Of a DNA stretch of 64,000 bases, positions 55,659-64,000 are shown piece by piece (the first letter of the stretch is position 1; the number at the start of each line of letters is the position of its first letter). The notes under the pieces are model-generated. The model saw only the letters and a list, made by a program, of their open reading frames with translations, searched no databases and had not been told where the DNA came from. This DNA comes from Hippasteria phrygiana (Eukaryota > Echinodermata > Asteroidea > Valvatida > Goniasteridae). The stretch covers positions 992,001 through 1,056,000 of the forward strand of contig JAZGUH010000207.1 of the NCBI GenBank assembly GCA_037893225.1. The letters run 5' to 3'. The translations under genes and the position numbers were made by a program.

Positions 55659-55764
55659 ATGGAGTGGTTTGCCAAGTGCTGTCTGCTGGTACTGATGGCT
55701 GTGTGCCTCGGCAGTGTGTGCGTGTTGGGCGGTGACGACAGAATGGGTCAAGCCTTATACAACG
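55659..55764 (+). CDS. First coding exon of a putative small secreted protein
   Basis: ATG in the context GTACCGAGATGG begins 35 codons. Residues 1-24 form a classic signal peptide: M-E-W-F-A-K, then a hydrophobic run with several Cys, ending near VCVLG. The mature part starts GDDRMGQALYN. The reading frame meets ACG|GTAAGT, a consensus splice donor, at 55765, leaving phase 1. A TATA box lies upstream. I do not recognise the family. A possible terminal exon is at 59891-59919. Reading past the donor the frame closes within about 14 codons, so an unspliced product is also conceivable. Confidence 0.55.
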
Positions 55765-57347
55765 GTAAGTGCCTACGGTTAACATGTCTCACTGTGAAGC
55801 TATAAGATGTGATTTTCTACTCAAAGTGGACAGGTGAATTTAGCAATGAGGGTCCAGAGCCCAGAATTACAACGAGGTTCAAGCTGTTAACGCCAAAAGT
55901 CGCAATGTACTCTTTGACGATATTTCAAGAGGTTTGAGTTGTCATTTGGAATAGAGTAGGATGTGATTTTTAACGCCCATAGTTGAAATCACATTGTCCT
56001 AATCCCCTGTCCATGTTAATGGAAAATCACACCCAAGGGGCTCATATAGTGCATGTTAGTTTGTCTAGCTGATTTTCTATTTGCTGGTTTTCCTGTCTGT
56101 CGCTCATTTCGACTGAATATCTTTTATAACGTTGAGTTTCCCCAGGTTCTTTTCAGAACCCTACAAACTCACGAGAGAGCGAGTTGCCTAAAGGTGCTAC
56201 CGCAACCTTCAACTACTATTAATGTAAACTGTCCATTCGTTGTCCTTTTAATTCGTTTTTGAATCATGATATTTCTGTTGTCCCTGTTTAAAAACATTGG
56301 ATTGAGGTTAAGATGTTTGCTGTGAATATTTTGCTGTTGTCATTTCTAGCAGTGTATTTCGTTATGTATTATTTCAAATTGTACATGAATCCAACCTATC
56401 TGGTTGCTAATAAATGTGACCAGCCATACCTGGCCTAACACACAAATATTGTATGACATATATACGCACCAATTCCGAGTATATCTGACTTCGGAATGGC
56501 GCATTCATGCGTAAAGTTGTCAACACTGTAGTTTATGTGGCATTCTGGAGTCAAATATTCTCGGAATTAACGCGCCTGTTTTCTGCGTACATTTTCTGCA
56601 TAGGTACCGGTACCTTACCTATCTGCGAAACATTGACATGTCTGATTTGAAGTTTGGAATAAATCTCTCTCTTTCGTCAACTTCGGTCCCGTTTTGGCGT
56701 ACATATCGTCAAACAAATCACAACAGGATAATTAATTTTTGTCTGATCCCCCTAATAATCTTTTATTCTAAACATTTGTTTCCATACCCGTCTCTGTTTC
56801 CTTTTCGCTCTTTGTCGGTCGGGCTGTTTGTTTGTTTGCTCGTTTTGTGCCAGGTCTTTTGAAAGAATCTTCAGCCGTCTTTTGTATTACATTATTCCTA
56901 ATTCTGCATCAATATTTTTGATATTTTACATTTGGATTTCTGTCTGTTAAAGACACGATTTTTGTTTCTCAAACGCGCAAATTGCGCTGTAGCTTTTTTA
57001 GTTATTTATTTGGCATTCGGCCAGGGTAGGCTACGAAAGTCTGTCAACTTATTTCCAGTGGGGCCCCTTTGTAGAGAATGAGGAAAGGACATTACAGTTT
57101 TTAGATGTAGGAGGAAAAAGCAAAGAAAACTAGAGATCAGTGCTCGGAGAGCACGAACCTTAGTCGTCAGTCTGACCACTTTAGTGACCACTACTGACCA
57201 CTGGCTGATTTTTCACATTAATTTGTAATTTTTGCAAGTTCTGCTGGCGAAATCGCGAGCAGAACTGTGTGGCATTTGCATGCGCGTGTGACGTAGCTGC
57301 ATTATTGCATGTACAATCGCAAACACTCACTAGTCTAGTTTCTGTAC
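55765..57347. other. Probable intron sequence, no gene
   Basis: Begins with the donor GTAAGTGCC. AT-rich, with short ORFs lacking motifs. If the gene is real this is the start of its first intron. Confidence 0.4.
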
Positions 57348-58035
57348 TCACGTCGTGTGTACGTGTCCGTACGTTACCCCTAGAACTATATGGGGCTCCT
57401 TACCAGAGCACCTTAGAAAGAAGCCCAATTTTCCCATAGGCTACTGCAGCAAGAATAAGAACACAATTTTCATGCACTGTGTTTACACTGTGCACACAAA
57501 AACCGCTGAAAAGTTTACCCCAAAAATCTGTCTGTTGCTTACTTTACATCCTCAACTTGTGTGCACCAAGCAAAGGATCGATCGAATCTGTCCCAATTTC
57601 AGAAGAAAAGAAGGTGAACAAATCCCTGCTATTTCCAGACTGAAGCAATATTTACAAGAAGCAACAAGACCCAGTACAAAGGTCAACAGCCCTGTAAAGT
57701 GATTGGCTTATGTCTGACCTTTGTACTGGGTCATATTGCTTCTTGAGATTCAAAATGCTTCAGTTTGGAACAGGGATGTTTTCACTTTTATTTCTAAAAC
57801 TGGGACAGATTCGACCGATCCTTTGCTTGGGGCACACAATGTGAGGATGTAAAGTAAGCAACAGACAGATTTTTGTGGTAAACTTTGCAGCAGTTTTTGT
57901 GTGCACAGTGTAAACACAGTGCATGGAAATTGTGTTCTATATTCTTGCTGTGGTAGCCTATGTGAAAATTTGGCTTCTTTCTATGGGGCTCTGGTACATG
58001 GTAGGACCCGTACGTGTGTACGTACGTGCAGCCTT
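57348..58035. mobile_element. Foldback element with about 330-bp arms
   Basis: GACCCAGTACAAAGGTC at 57669-57685 is mirrored at 57716-57732, and pairing continues outward through TTACTTTACATCCTC, CTGTGTTTACACTGTGCACA and AAGAAGCC to CGTGTGTACGT near each edge. The arms diverge moderately. ORFs of 115 (+) and 100 (-) codons are mirror translations of the two arms, with shared words such as RKKPNF, and are not independent genes. Confidence 0.8.
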
Positions 58036-58151
58036 CCTTCCTGGTGCAGCGCAGTACCAAGCCATTCGTAGTTTGTTGGAAAAAATGTCTGATCACGTGG
58101 ACAAAGCGATGAATTTTACAGCAAAAAACTGGGCTAAAAAGTCATCAGATC

Positions 58152-58490
58152 AGTGTCATTCATCAATTTGTACGTGGCCATGATTTGTTTGTTAATTTAC
58201 CAACGGGATTTGGCAAGAGTGTATTTTTTCAAGCTGCTCCATTTCCTGAACCATAGCTATGCTTGAACGAAACGAAGTAACCTAATGCAAACAGAAGAAA
58301 GCGCTGGTTATTGTTGTCGTGCCATGAAAGCCCTGGCCGTTGATCAGTTACATCGTGCTGAACATCTGGGACTGATGTCGGCAGAGATAACGTCTGATAT
58401 TCCAGATCACATTTTGGAACAATCCGAAGATTTCTCAATCCTGTTTGCCAGTCAGTCCAGAATCACTCTGCTCAGACCGTTAACTGACTG
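58152..58490 (+). pseudogene. RecQ/DEAD-type helicase fragment
   Basis: One frame reads FVRGHDLFVNLPTGFGKS, a Q-motif-like start and a Walker A (PTGFGKS at 58200-58220) of the RecQ/superfamily 2 type, followed by VFFQAAPF and a stop. Other frames continue with ALVIVVVP (motif Ia-like), DQLHRAEHLGLMSAEI and FSILFASQ, so the segment has at least one stop and two frame changes. It ends at GACTG|GTAAGT, a consensus donor, suggesting descent from an exon. It is far shorter than a helicase core of about 350 residues. It lies next to the foldback element. Confidence 0.7.
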
Positions 58491-58734
58491 GTAAGTTATT
58501 ACTCAAACCTGAGTTTTCTCCAGTGCGCAAGTGCGTTTATTCGTTTGACCCGCCTGTTAAATTATGCATAAGCAGGTCGCGCGCGCTCTCATGCGAAATA
58601 GCCAAGACGTTCTTAGCGATTTGGCCTTGGCGTATCAGTAAGTTTGTTGCTAGAGGGCGCTGTCGGCCGGCCGTTGCGCGCTATACGTCGCACCGCTAAG
58701 GACGTCTTGGAACCAAGACTACCACAGTGTCAAA

Positions 58735-59275
58735 ACGGCGACCCTTCAGCTTGAATTTCATTTTGGGGAACAGAAAGAAGTCGCAGTGAGCCAAATCCGG
58801 CGAGTAGGAGGTGGGGAGCCACGATTGTGTTGTTGCGGGCGAGAACTTACTCGTGCGTTTTCAATGCGCTGTGAGCGGGCGCGTTGTCATGTTAGCCAGC
58901 GCGCCACATTTCAGGCTGTTTGCGAGGAATGTTCTCCCTCAGACGCCTCAGAACGGTGCAGTAGAACTCAGCGTTGACAGTCTGACCCTTGGGGAGGAAT
59001 TCGCGGTGCGAATGTCCCAGAAAACGATGAGCATGCTCTTGGTTGCGCCCCTGACCTGACGCGCTTTCGGTCTTGGAGACTGCGGGCTCTTCCACTGCGA
59101 AGACTGCTGTTTGGTCTCTGGGTCGTAGCCGTAGACCCAACTCACGTCACCGCTGATGATCCTCGACATGAAGTTTGGGTCATCCCGGGCCTGTTGACGG
59201 AGATCTTTGCAGACTTCGACACGGTGCTGCTTCTGCTCGGGATTCAGGTCCATGGTGAAATCGCAAATGCGCACC
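58735..59275 (-). pseudogene. Decayed mariner transposase fragment
   Basis: On the minus strand one frame contains DDPNFMSRIISGD and SWVYGYDPETKQQSSQWKSP. A second holds GQTVNAEFYCTVLRRLREN, a third HDNAPAHSALKTHE, and then the block equivalent to SPDLAxCDFFLFP lies in yet another frame. The first two motifs carry two of the three catalytic aspartates of the mariner DD34D transposase. At least three frameshifts are present, and both the N-terminal DNA-binding half and the last part are missing, so it is inactive. No inverted ends were found. Confidence 0.85.
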
Positions 59276-59482
59276 TACCAGTGGTCACAAAAATGCGTTT
59301 AACATAGGTGCTGATGTTGATCAAGCGATGTTACTTGGAATGCTTACTCACGAAAGTTATTGCCTACACCTGCTATATGTACATTACCGTGCTGCGCTCC
59401 GTTCGTTCGCAACAGGAATAGTCCCAGAACGTTTTGATCGCACCTCGTATCATTCTGGAGTCCAATATATTTTCAGAGTTGG

Positions 59483-59742
59483 CAGTGGTGTATCCAGATT
59501 TTGGTCCAAGGAAGGCAAAATTGCAACTTTTGGTGAAAAGGTGACGGCAATTTTTTTTGGCACTGGAATTTTTCTGAAAAGATGACGTCAATGGTTTTTC
59601 GCGGGAAGGGGAGGTCAAAGTACCAGCTATGAAGCGGTGGCACTTTCACGTTCTAAAAAACAAAATAGAAATATAATAAAAATGTCGCCGGGGGGGGGGG
59701 GGGATCAAGTTTCCCCCTTCCCCCACTGGATATGCCATATAG
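59483..59742. mobile_element. hAT-like MITE with G tract
   Basis: The left end CAGTGGTGTATCCAG pairs with CTGGATATGCCATA near the right end. The flanking 8-mers AGAGTTGG (59475-59482) and AGAGTTAG (59743-59750) differ at one base. A G tract is at about 59691-59702. It resembles the elements at 825, 1967 and 8439. Confidence 0.6.
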
Positions 59743-59774
59743 AGAGTTAGACTGGTGCATCTGTTGATCGTACA

Positions 59775-59850
59775 ATTTTTGTCTGCATCTGGATTCGAAC
59801 ACCAACCCTCCAGTCACACCTCACAGACGCTAGTTACTAGATGAGGTCCC
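59775..59850 (-). other. tRNA-like sequence
   Basis: On the minus strand GGTGTTCGAATCCAGATGC provides a B-box-like motif, with a loose A-box-like segment upstream. No cloverleaf can be closed. Confidence 0.3.
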
Positions 59851-59890
59851 TTTCTCCAAAAACATATTTGTATTTGCCTATATATTCCAG

Positions 59891-59919
59891 ACGGACTCAT
59901 TCCGAAAGAGCTCCGTTAA
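59891..59919 (+). other. Possible terminal exon of the secreted-protein gene
   Basis: A pyrimidine-rich stretch ending CTATATATTCCAG gives a good splice acceptor at 59890. Joined in phase with the exon ending at 55764, it adds nine residues (starting D-G-L-I and ending P-K-E-L-R) and a stop at 59917-59919. The intron would be about 4.1 kb and would contain the foldback element, helicase relic and mariner relic. This is an inference from signals alone. Confidence 0.25.
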
Positions 59920-60730
59920 ATGGAAGATGTTATCGTACGGAATTTGAGTTCCATGCCATCGTCCATTTGCAATGAAAGGTTTCGCCGGAAGGTTCAAGCC
60001 ACCGATCTGCCTATTCATCTCGTTGTCATGTCTTTTCCTTTTTTTCCGATGGCTGAGGAAATGCCTGTCATATTATCTCTCCGATCTCGTCGCTATCTTT
60101 CTCTGTTTCCGTCCAGTGTGTCTTGCCAAGAATTCTTCCGTCTTTACACCCCCCCGCCCCCCATTTTACGTCTCCGTCCTGCTGCAATTCGATTTGCGCA
60201 CTACGACGTGACTCTCTCCTTCCGGCTCATTTCGTCCCGTCCTTCACTAGTTGGAAACTCGTTCCTTTCTTGCATACAAATGATCGCAGGAAATGCCTCT
60301 CCTCTGGTGTCGAGCCTCTCTCCCCCCCCCCCCCCCCCCCCCCCGTCTGATTTCCTTTCTTTTGTTTTTTTCTTCCAAGTTGACCTTTTTTTACTTGGAA
60401 CACATTTTTGCACTGACAAATTCTTGTCCTCGGTCCATTGGGTGTCTGAGAGTGTTTTGGGTGCTGATCGACAGTCGATGAAAAAGGGGAGTGGCCACGA
60501 TTATGAGGGGTGTTGGTAGACGGCCGGCCAGAACACCCAACACAAACTTCGGTACATTGGGTACGTGCTGTATGTCTATCGGGGGCGTCAATGCATTCAA
60601 ATCATTACATTATGTTTGTATACAGGCAGTGTAATGTATACACCACTTATATACTTTTAACATATATTTTTGCAGTGCTAGTGTCACATGACGCCCGTGA
60701 ATATTTGACTCGTTACCCGTGATGTATTCT
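59920..60730. other. Unrecognised 199-codon ORF and C-rich tract
   Basis: A 199-codon ORF at 59920-60519 (+) has no recognisable domain, and its Pro run comes from a C tract at 60321-60344. Two other frames are also open over the same stretch, which argues against coding. If the exon at 59891 is real, this would be 3' untranslated sequence; an AATAAA lies near 60737. Confidence 0.25.
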
Positions 60731-61149
60731 ATCACAATAAATTGTGTTTTATAATGAACACAATACTTTTTGGCAATGGCATAACTTTTAACCTCATGCA
60801 AAACCCTATAACCTAAACCCTAACCCCAACCATATCCCTATTTCTAACCCTTATGCCCACCCTCACTCTTACCTATATATGTTTCTCATTGTTTTGGTCT
60901 ATGAGGGCCTGGTGAGCATGCGCAGTATAACCGACAAGTCAGATTTTCAGAGAGTCTGATATTCAAGCGACACCGGCCTGCGACGAATTTCGAACTTGCA
61001 AGCATGCTGTATTTTTCACAAGGTGTGCATGTAACTCCTTCGTATTCACTGTTGCCTAACACAATGCTTAATTATTCTATAGACCTACGTGGGAGTGGGG
61101 TCAAAGGGTGAGTTGAGTTGGTATCATAAGCAGTTAAGGTTATCCCGCC
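60731..61149. other. Non-coding sequence with telomere-like words
   Basis: At about 60800-60850 the words CCTAAACCCTAACCCC and CCCTATTTCTAACCC resemble degenerate telomere-type repeats. There is no true array. Confidence 0.35.
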
Positions 61150-61345
61150 TAGCTAAGTTTATAGGTCTGAAAATTGGGATATTTCTCTGACATCTGTTGA
61201 CAAATTATCCTCTATCGAACGGGGGGTGCGGGGGGAGGGGGGGTGGATCCTCTAATTCGAACGGGGGGGGGGGGGGGGGGGGGGGGCAGGAAAACCGTAA
61301 GGGTGGTAGGGCTGGCAACCTAAAATGTGGCCATCCCCACCAGCT
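61150..61345 (+). repeat. Interspersed repeat, CCACCCTTACGGTTTTCC family, reverse copy
   Basis: Contains TATAGGTCTGAAAATTGGGA, AATTATCCTCTAT, long G tracts (to about 61287) and AGGAAAACCGTAAGGGTGG, the reverse order of blocks at 22691-22835. A CCTCTA-TCGAACGGGG segment is tandemly duplicated with G tracts. Confidence 0.65.
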
Positions 61346-61689
61346 CTGTTCGCAGCACTTTACCTAGAATGTTTTTAGCCTTGTAGTGGGCAACGTCGGT
61401 AAAAAAGTGATAGAAATCAAGTTGGAATTCTAAGTTTTGTCTCCGTGTAAAATGTTTTATGTCAAGCGTTGCTTCAAAGAAAAGTGCTCAAAAACTGAAG
61501 ACCCTTTAAGTACTACAACAGCACTTAAGCGCATGGTCTTATTACATATTAGTTACATACATTGAATCTTTGTCACCGGCGGCGATCGACATTTGCAGTT
61601 TTCTGTGTGCTGACACGTTGCCTATTGAAAACATATGAGTGTGCGGTACATAAATCTAGACTGCAACCTTAAAACCGCGCCATAAATGT
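61346..61689. other. Non-coding sequence, nothing recognised
   Basis: No ORF or repeat noted. Confidence 0.4.
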
Positions 61690-61965
61690 AGCCAAGACCC
61701 TCAACCTAAATGTAACCCGAACCATACATGTAGCCCAAACCATGTACTTTAGGTGTAGCCCAAGCCCTAAACGTAGTCTTGACCTTGTACCTACATGTGT
61801 CCCGAACCCTTCTAGCTCCCATCACGTACCTAAATGTAGTCCCAACCTTCTTCCTGAATGTAGCACAATCCCTAAATTTAACACCAACATTGTACCTTTA
61901 AACGTAGCCCAATCCTTTACCTAAAATGTAGCTTAAACCCATAATGTAGTCCTAAACGCGTACAC
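61690..61965. repeat. Degenerate tandem repeat, CCTAAATGTAGCCCAAACC units
   Basis: A unit of roughly 17-33 bp, built from CCTAAATGTAG and CCCAAACC-type words, recurs about ten times with heavy divergence. Confidence 0.8.
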
Positions 61966-62425
61966 GCAGGCTATACAGTAAAAGGTATAGGGGCTATGTT
62001 GAAAGGCGGCTATAGTTAGGTCCCGGGGTGCAATTTACACGCCAAACAAACGGATGATTTTCAAAGGTAGCATGGAAACATACAGTGACAGTCAGTTTTG
62101 CAGCCATCAGAACAGGGTTTGTTAAACCAGCCTGTGTTTAACTCAGGCGTGCATCAGCGTCCGCCCGCGGGAATTTGCAAAGTTGTCATTCCAGTCACGC
62201 TCTTGGGCTGTCTGACGATTCAATTAGCAAACTCAAATGACAGGGAGGCGGACTTGCTAACAGCGACTCTTAAAGAACGACTAGCTCCTTGGTTGGCGCG
62301 CATTGGTGACTGCTCCCAGACTTCGGAAAATTAACGAGAAGATACAAAATGATGTGATGAAAAATAACCAACCGTTCCTGTGTAGCATATGCTACAATTG
62401 GCAAGCTTCGGCAATCTTTTGAAGA
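61966..62425. other. Non-coding sequence, unrecognised 78-codon ORF
   Basis: An ORF at 62098-62334 has no motif. A GATGA-type microsatellite begins at about 62425. Confidence 0.35.
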
Positions 62426-62466
62426 TGGTGATAAGGTGATGACGGTGATGACGAGGATGAATAGGG

Positions 62467-63011
62467 ACATGGGCGTCACGGGGGGGGGGGGGGGGGGGGG
62501 AGGGGGACACTTCACCCCCCCCCCCATAGACATTTTAAAAATATAGAAGACGAGGTGCGGAGTCAATGTGGTACTTAATTGAATGTATATTTAATACATT
62601 TTCAAAGTGAACAAAGAAACTGGCAGGAGCGGGATTCGAACCTGCGACCTCCGAGTTACCGTACCGGCGCACTACCAACTGAGCTATCTTGCCTTATGTT
62701 GGCGGTTTCCCAAATGTTCAGTATCTTTGTTCGGGTTGGCGCTAGTCAGAAGTCATAAACCCAGAATGCCGTATAGCCAGGGATCACACCCAATTTTACG
62801 ATACAATAATTAACACTCAAAACCTGCTGAAAGGGGCCTAAAATGTGGCTATATACAATCGGCCTAGGTATCGCTGTCTTGAACAAAGCGTCGAGTGATG
62901 TCCAGCACATCCCCCACCGCTTTCGATTTTTCCACGGCCGTTGTTCTCCCCTTGCTGCTTTCTGATGGGTGCTTTGCCCCCCTCTAGAAAAAATCCTGGC
63001 GACGCCCATGG
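62467..63011. mobile_element. Inverted-repeat element inside a GATGAC microsatellite
   Basis: CATGGGCGTCAC at the left is mirrored by GCGACGCCCATG at the right, each followed inward by GC-rich sequence. Both flanks are GATGA/GATGAC simple repeat (about 62425-62460 and 63012-63060), as if the element had inserted into one microsatellite. It contains G and C tracts and the tRNA-like repeat at 62590-62738. Target duplication not clear. Confidence 0.55.
62590..62738 (-). mobile_element. tRNA-like repeat, family A, copy 2
   Basis: On the minus strand GGCAAGATAGCTCAGTTGG and GCAGGTTCGAATCCCGC give intact A and B boxes. As in copy 1 (20903-21045), similarity extends upstream (CGAACAAAGATACTGAACAT) and downstream (AGTTTCTTTGTTCACTTT), and these two flanks are inverted copies of GAACAAAGA-AC. 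Confidence 0.75.
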
Positions 63012-64000
63012 ACGGGGATGACAATGAAGACGGGAATGATGACGATGATGGTGATGATATTGTCATTAGTGCATTATCTGAATGACGTATTCTTCCTTAA
63101 TCAAATCTAAAAAAATATTGGAGACATTGAATCTGTTTTTGGCAATAGGCTCTATGTCGCTGCTCTGATTGAAAATGTTAACTTATAATGGCTTTCCCCT
63201 AATGACAAATTGTATAAGAAAACTGTATTTTTTTCACGGAAAAAGCACCTACTATACTGCGCACTCTATTTTGTGCCACGCACGAAAACTGATATGAAGT
63301 AAAACTACAGGAATTAGGAGCGTCCCGCATCTAATTCAGATATTGAAACTGAATGAATATGTTACTAATCATAGTTTGTATGGTAACAAAATAGCAATTC
63401 AGTTTGAAAAATAATTTTTCAGATAGATACATTCCAAAAACAAGGGCGTGGCAGCTTTAACCATGTCACAAACTAAATTCATCAGATTGTTTTTTTTAAC
63501 CAAAGATTCTCAAAAAGTCATGACTCTTAATCAGTCAAGAGATCTCAGTCAGCCACGATTAGTCATTATATTTTCCGCTGCATTTTTGTTTTCGCTTGGA
63601 AGGAAATCGCAGATCATTTACGCATCATTATCCCGGATTTTCGTTTGCACTTTTTCTTTCGGCTGAGGTCAAATCAGTTTTGGTTCGGCCAGCTCGCACT
63701 AATGGTATCAACATAATGTAAGCCAAACTCGGAATCCGCCCCCCCCTCCCCCCCTCCCCCCCCCCCCCCCCCCCCCAAATTAGTATCGGTTGCTAGGCAA
63801 CATTAAGATATACTACTTCTCCCCGCATGATAATTAAATATTGAAGATTTGACGCATTTTGTTCTCGCTGTTGTCTTTGAATAATACATGATATCCGTCA
63901 ATGAGTGCTTCTCCAAATCTCGTACCGGTACCCTCCTCTGGAAAGAAAAATTAGACAACACTTCACGCGGTCTTCTTCTGTTTTATCTTGAATGACTCCT
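63012..64000. other. Non-coding sequence with GATGA microsatellite and C tract
   Basis: GATGAC/GATGATGG simple repeat to about 63060, and a long, slightly interrupted C tract at about 63739-63776. A 72-codon ORF at 63448 has no motif. Confidence 0.4.

Noticed and set aside
59920..60519. 199-codon ORF as a gene
   Set aside because: Three frames are open over much of the same stretch, the Pro run comes from a C homopolymer, and no domain or signal is visible.

Overview
The window looks like gene-poor, AT-rich nuclear DNA from a metazoan. There are no bacterial operons, ribosome binding sites or phage genes. Instead it holds many families of short inverted-repeat DNA elements, tRNA-derived repeats, non-LTR and mariner relics, a complete BEL/Pao LTR retrotransposon (a metazoan-restricted group), and intron-type GT/AG signals. 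The mixture suggests a marine deuterostome invertebrate, perhaps an echinoderm, but this is an inference and no host gene fixes the species. Layout: 1-9 kb holds hAT-like miniature elements with 8-bp target duplications and long G/C homopolymers, a tRNA-type SINE, and degenerate repeat fragments ending in GGCCGGGAAAACC. 10-17 kb holds a long palindromic element flanked by TTAA, inverted-repeat elements, a field of degenerate GATATC-centred repeats, and small MITEs. 17.3-20.7 kb is one 3.4-kb inverted-repeat element carrying three smaller nested elements. 20.9-32.3 kb holds more MITEs and SINEs, including two copies each of a TTAA-flanked family (the second at 31.9 kb) and, with its second copy at 43.6 kb, a family filled with GTCGTGCGAC-like decamers. 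32.5-40.4 kb is the centrepiece: a 7,841-bp BEL/Pao element on the minus strand. Its LTRs are 669 bp and appear identical by eye. It has a 5-bp target duplication, a primer site matching tRNA-Tyr, and one uninterrupted 2,110-codon gag-pol ORF. It sits inside the 3' coding end of an older non-LTR retrotransposon lying in the same orientation. 40.6-54.7 kb holds palindromes (one with perfect 44-bp arms), a 1.2-kb long-TIR element, a minisatellite inside a large inverted repeat, and TA-flanked MITEs. 55.5-64 kb holds the only persuasive host-gene signal: a TATA box followed by a first exon encoding a signal peptide and ending at a consensus splice donor. Further on are a foldback element, a RecQ/DEAD-type helicase fragment, a decayed mariner transposase, and more repeats. 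Only the BEL element looks intact as a coding unit. It encodes Gag, aspartic protease, reverse transcriptase, RNase H and integrase, enough in principle to supply its own replication cycle. The short inverted-repeat elements are non-autonomous and must have been moved by transposases encoded elsewhere. I did not find a clearly new functional system. The most unusual items are the tRNA-like repeat bounded by short inverted repeats, the decamer-filled elements, the long-arm palindromes, and the possible tiny secreted-peptide gene.
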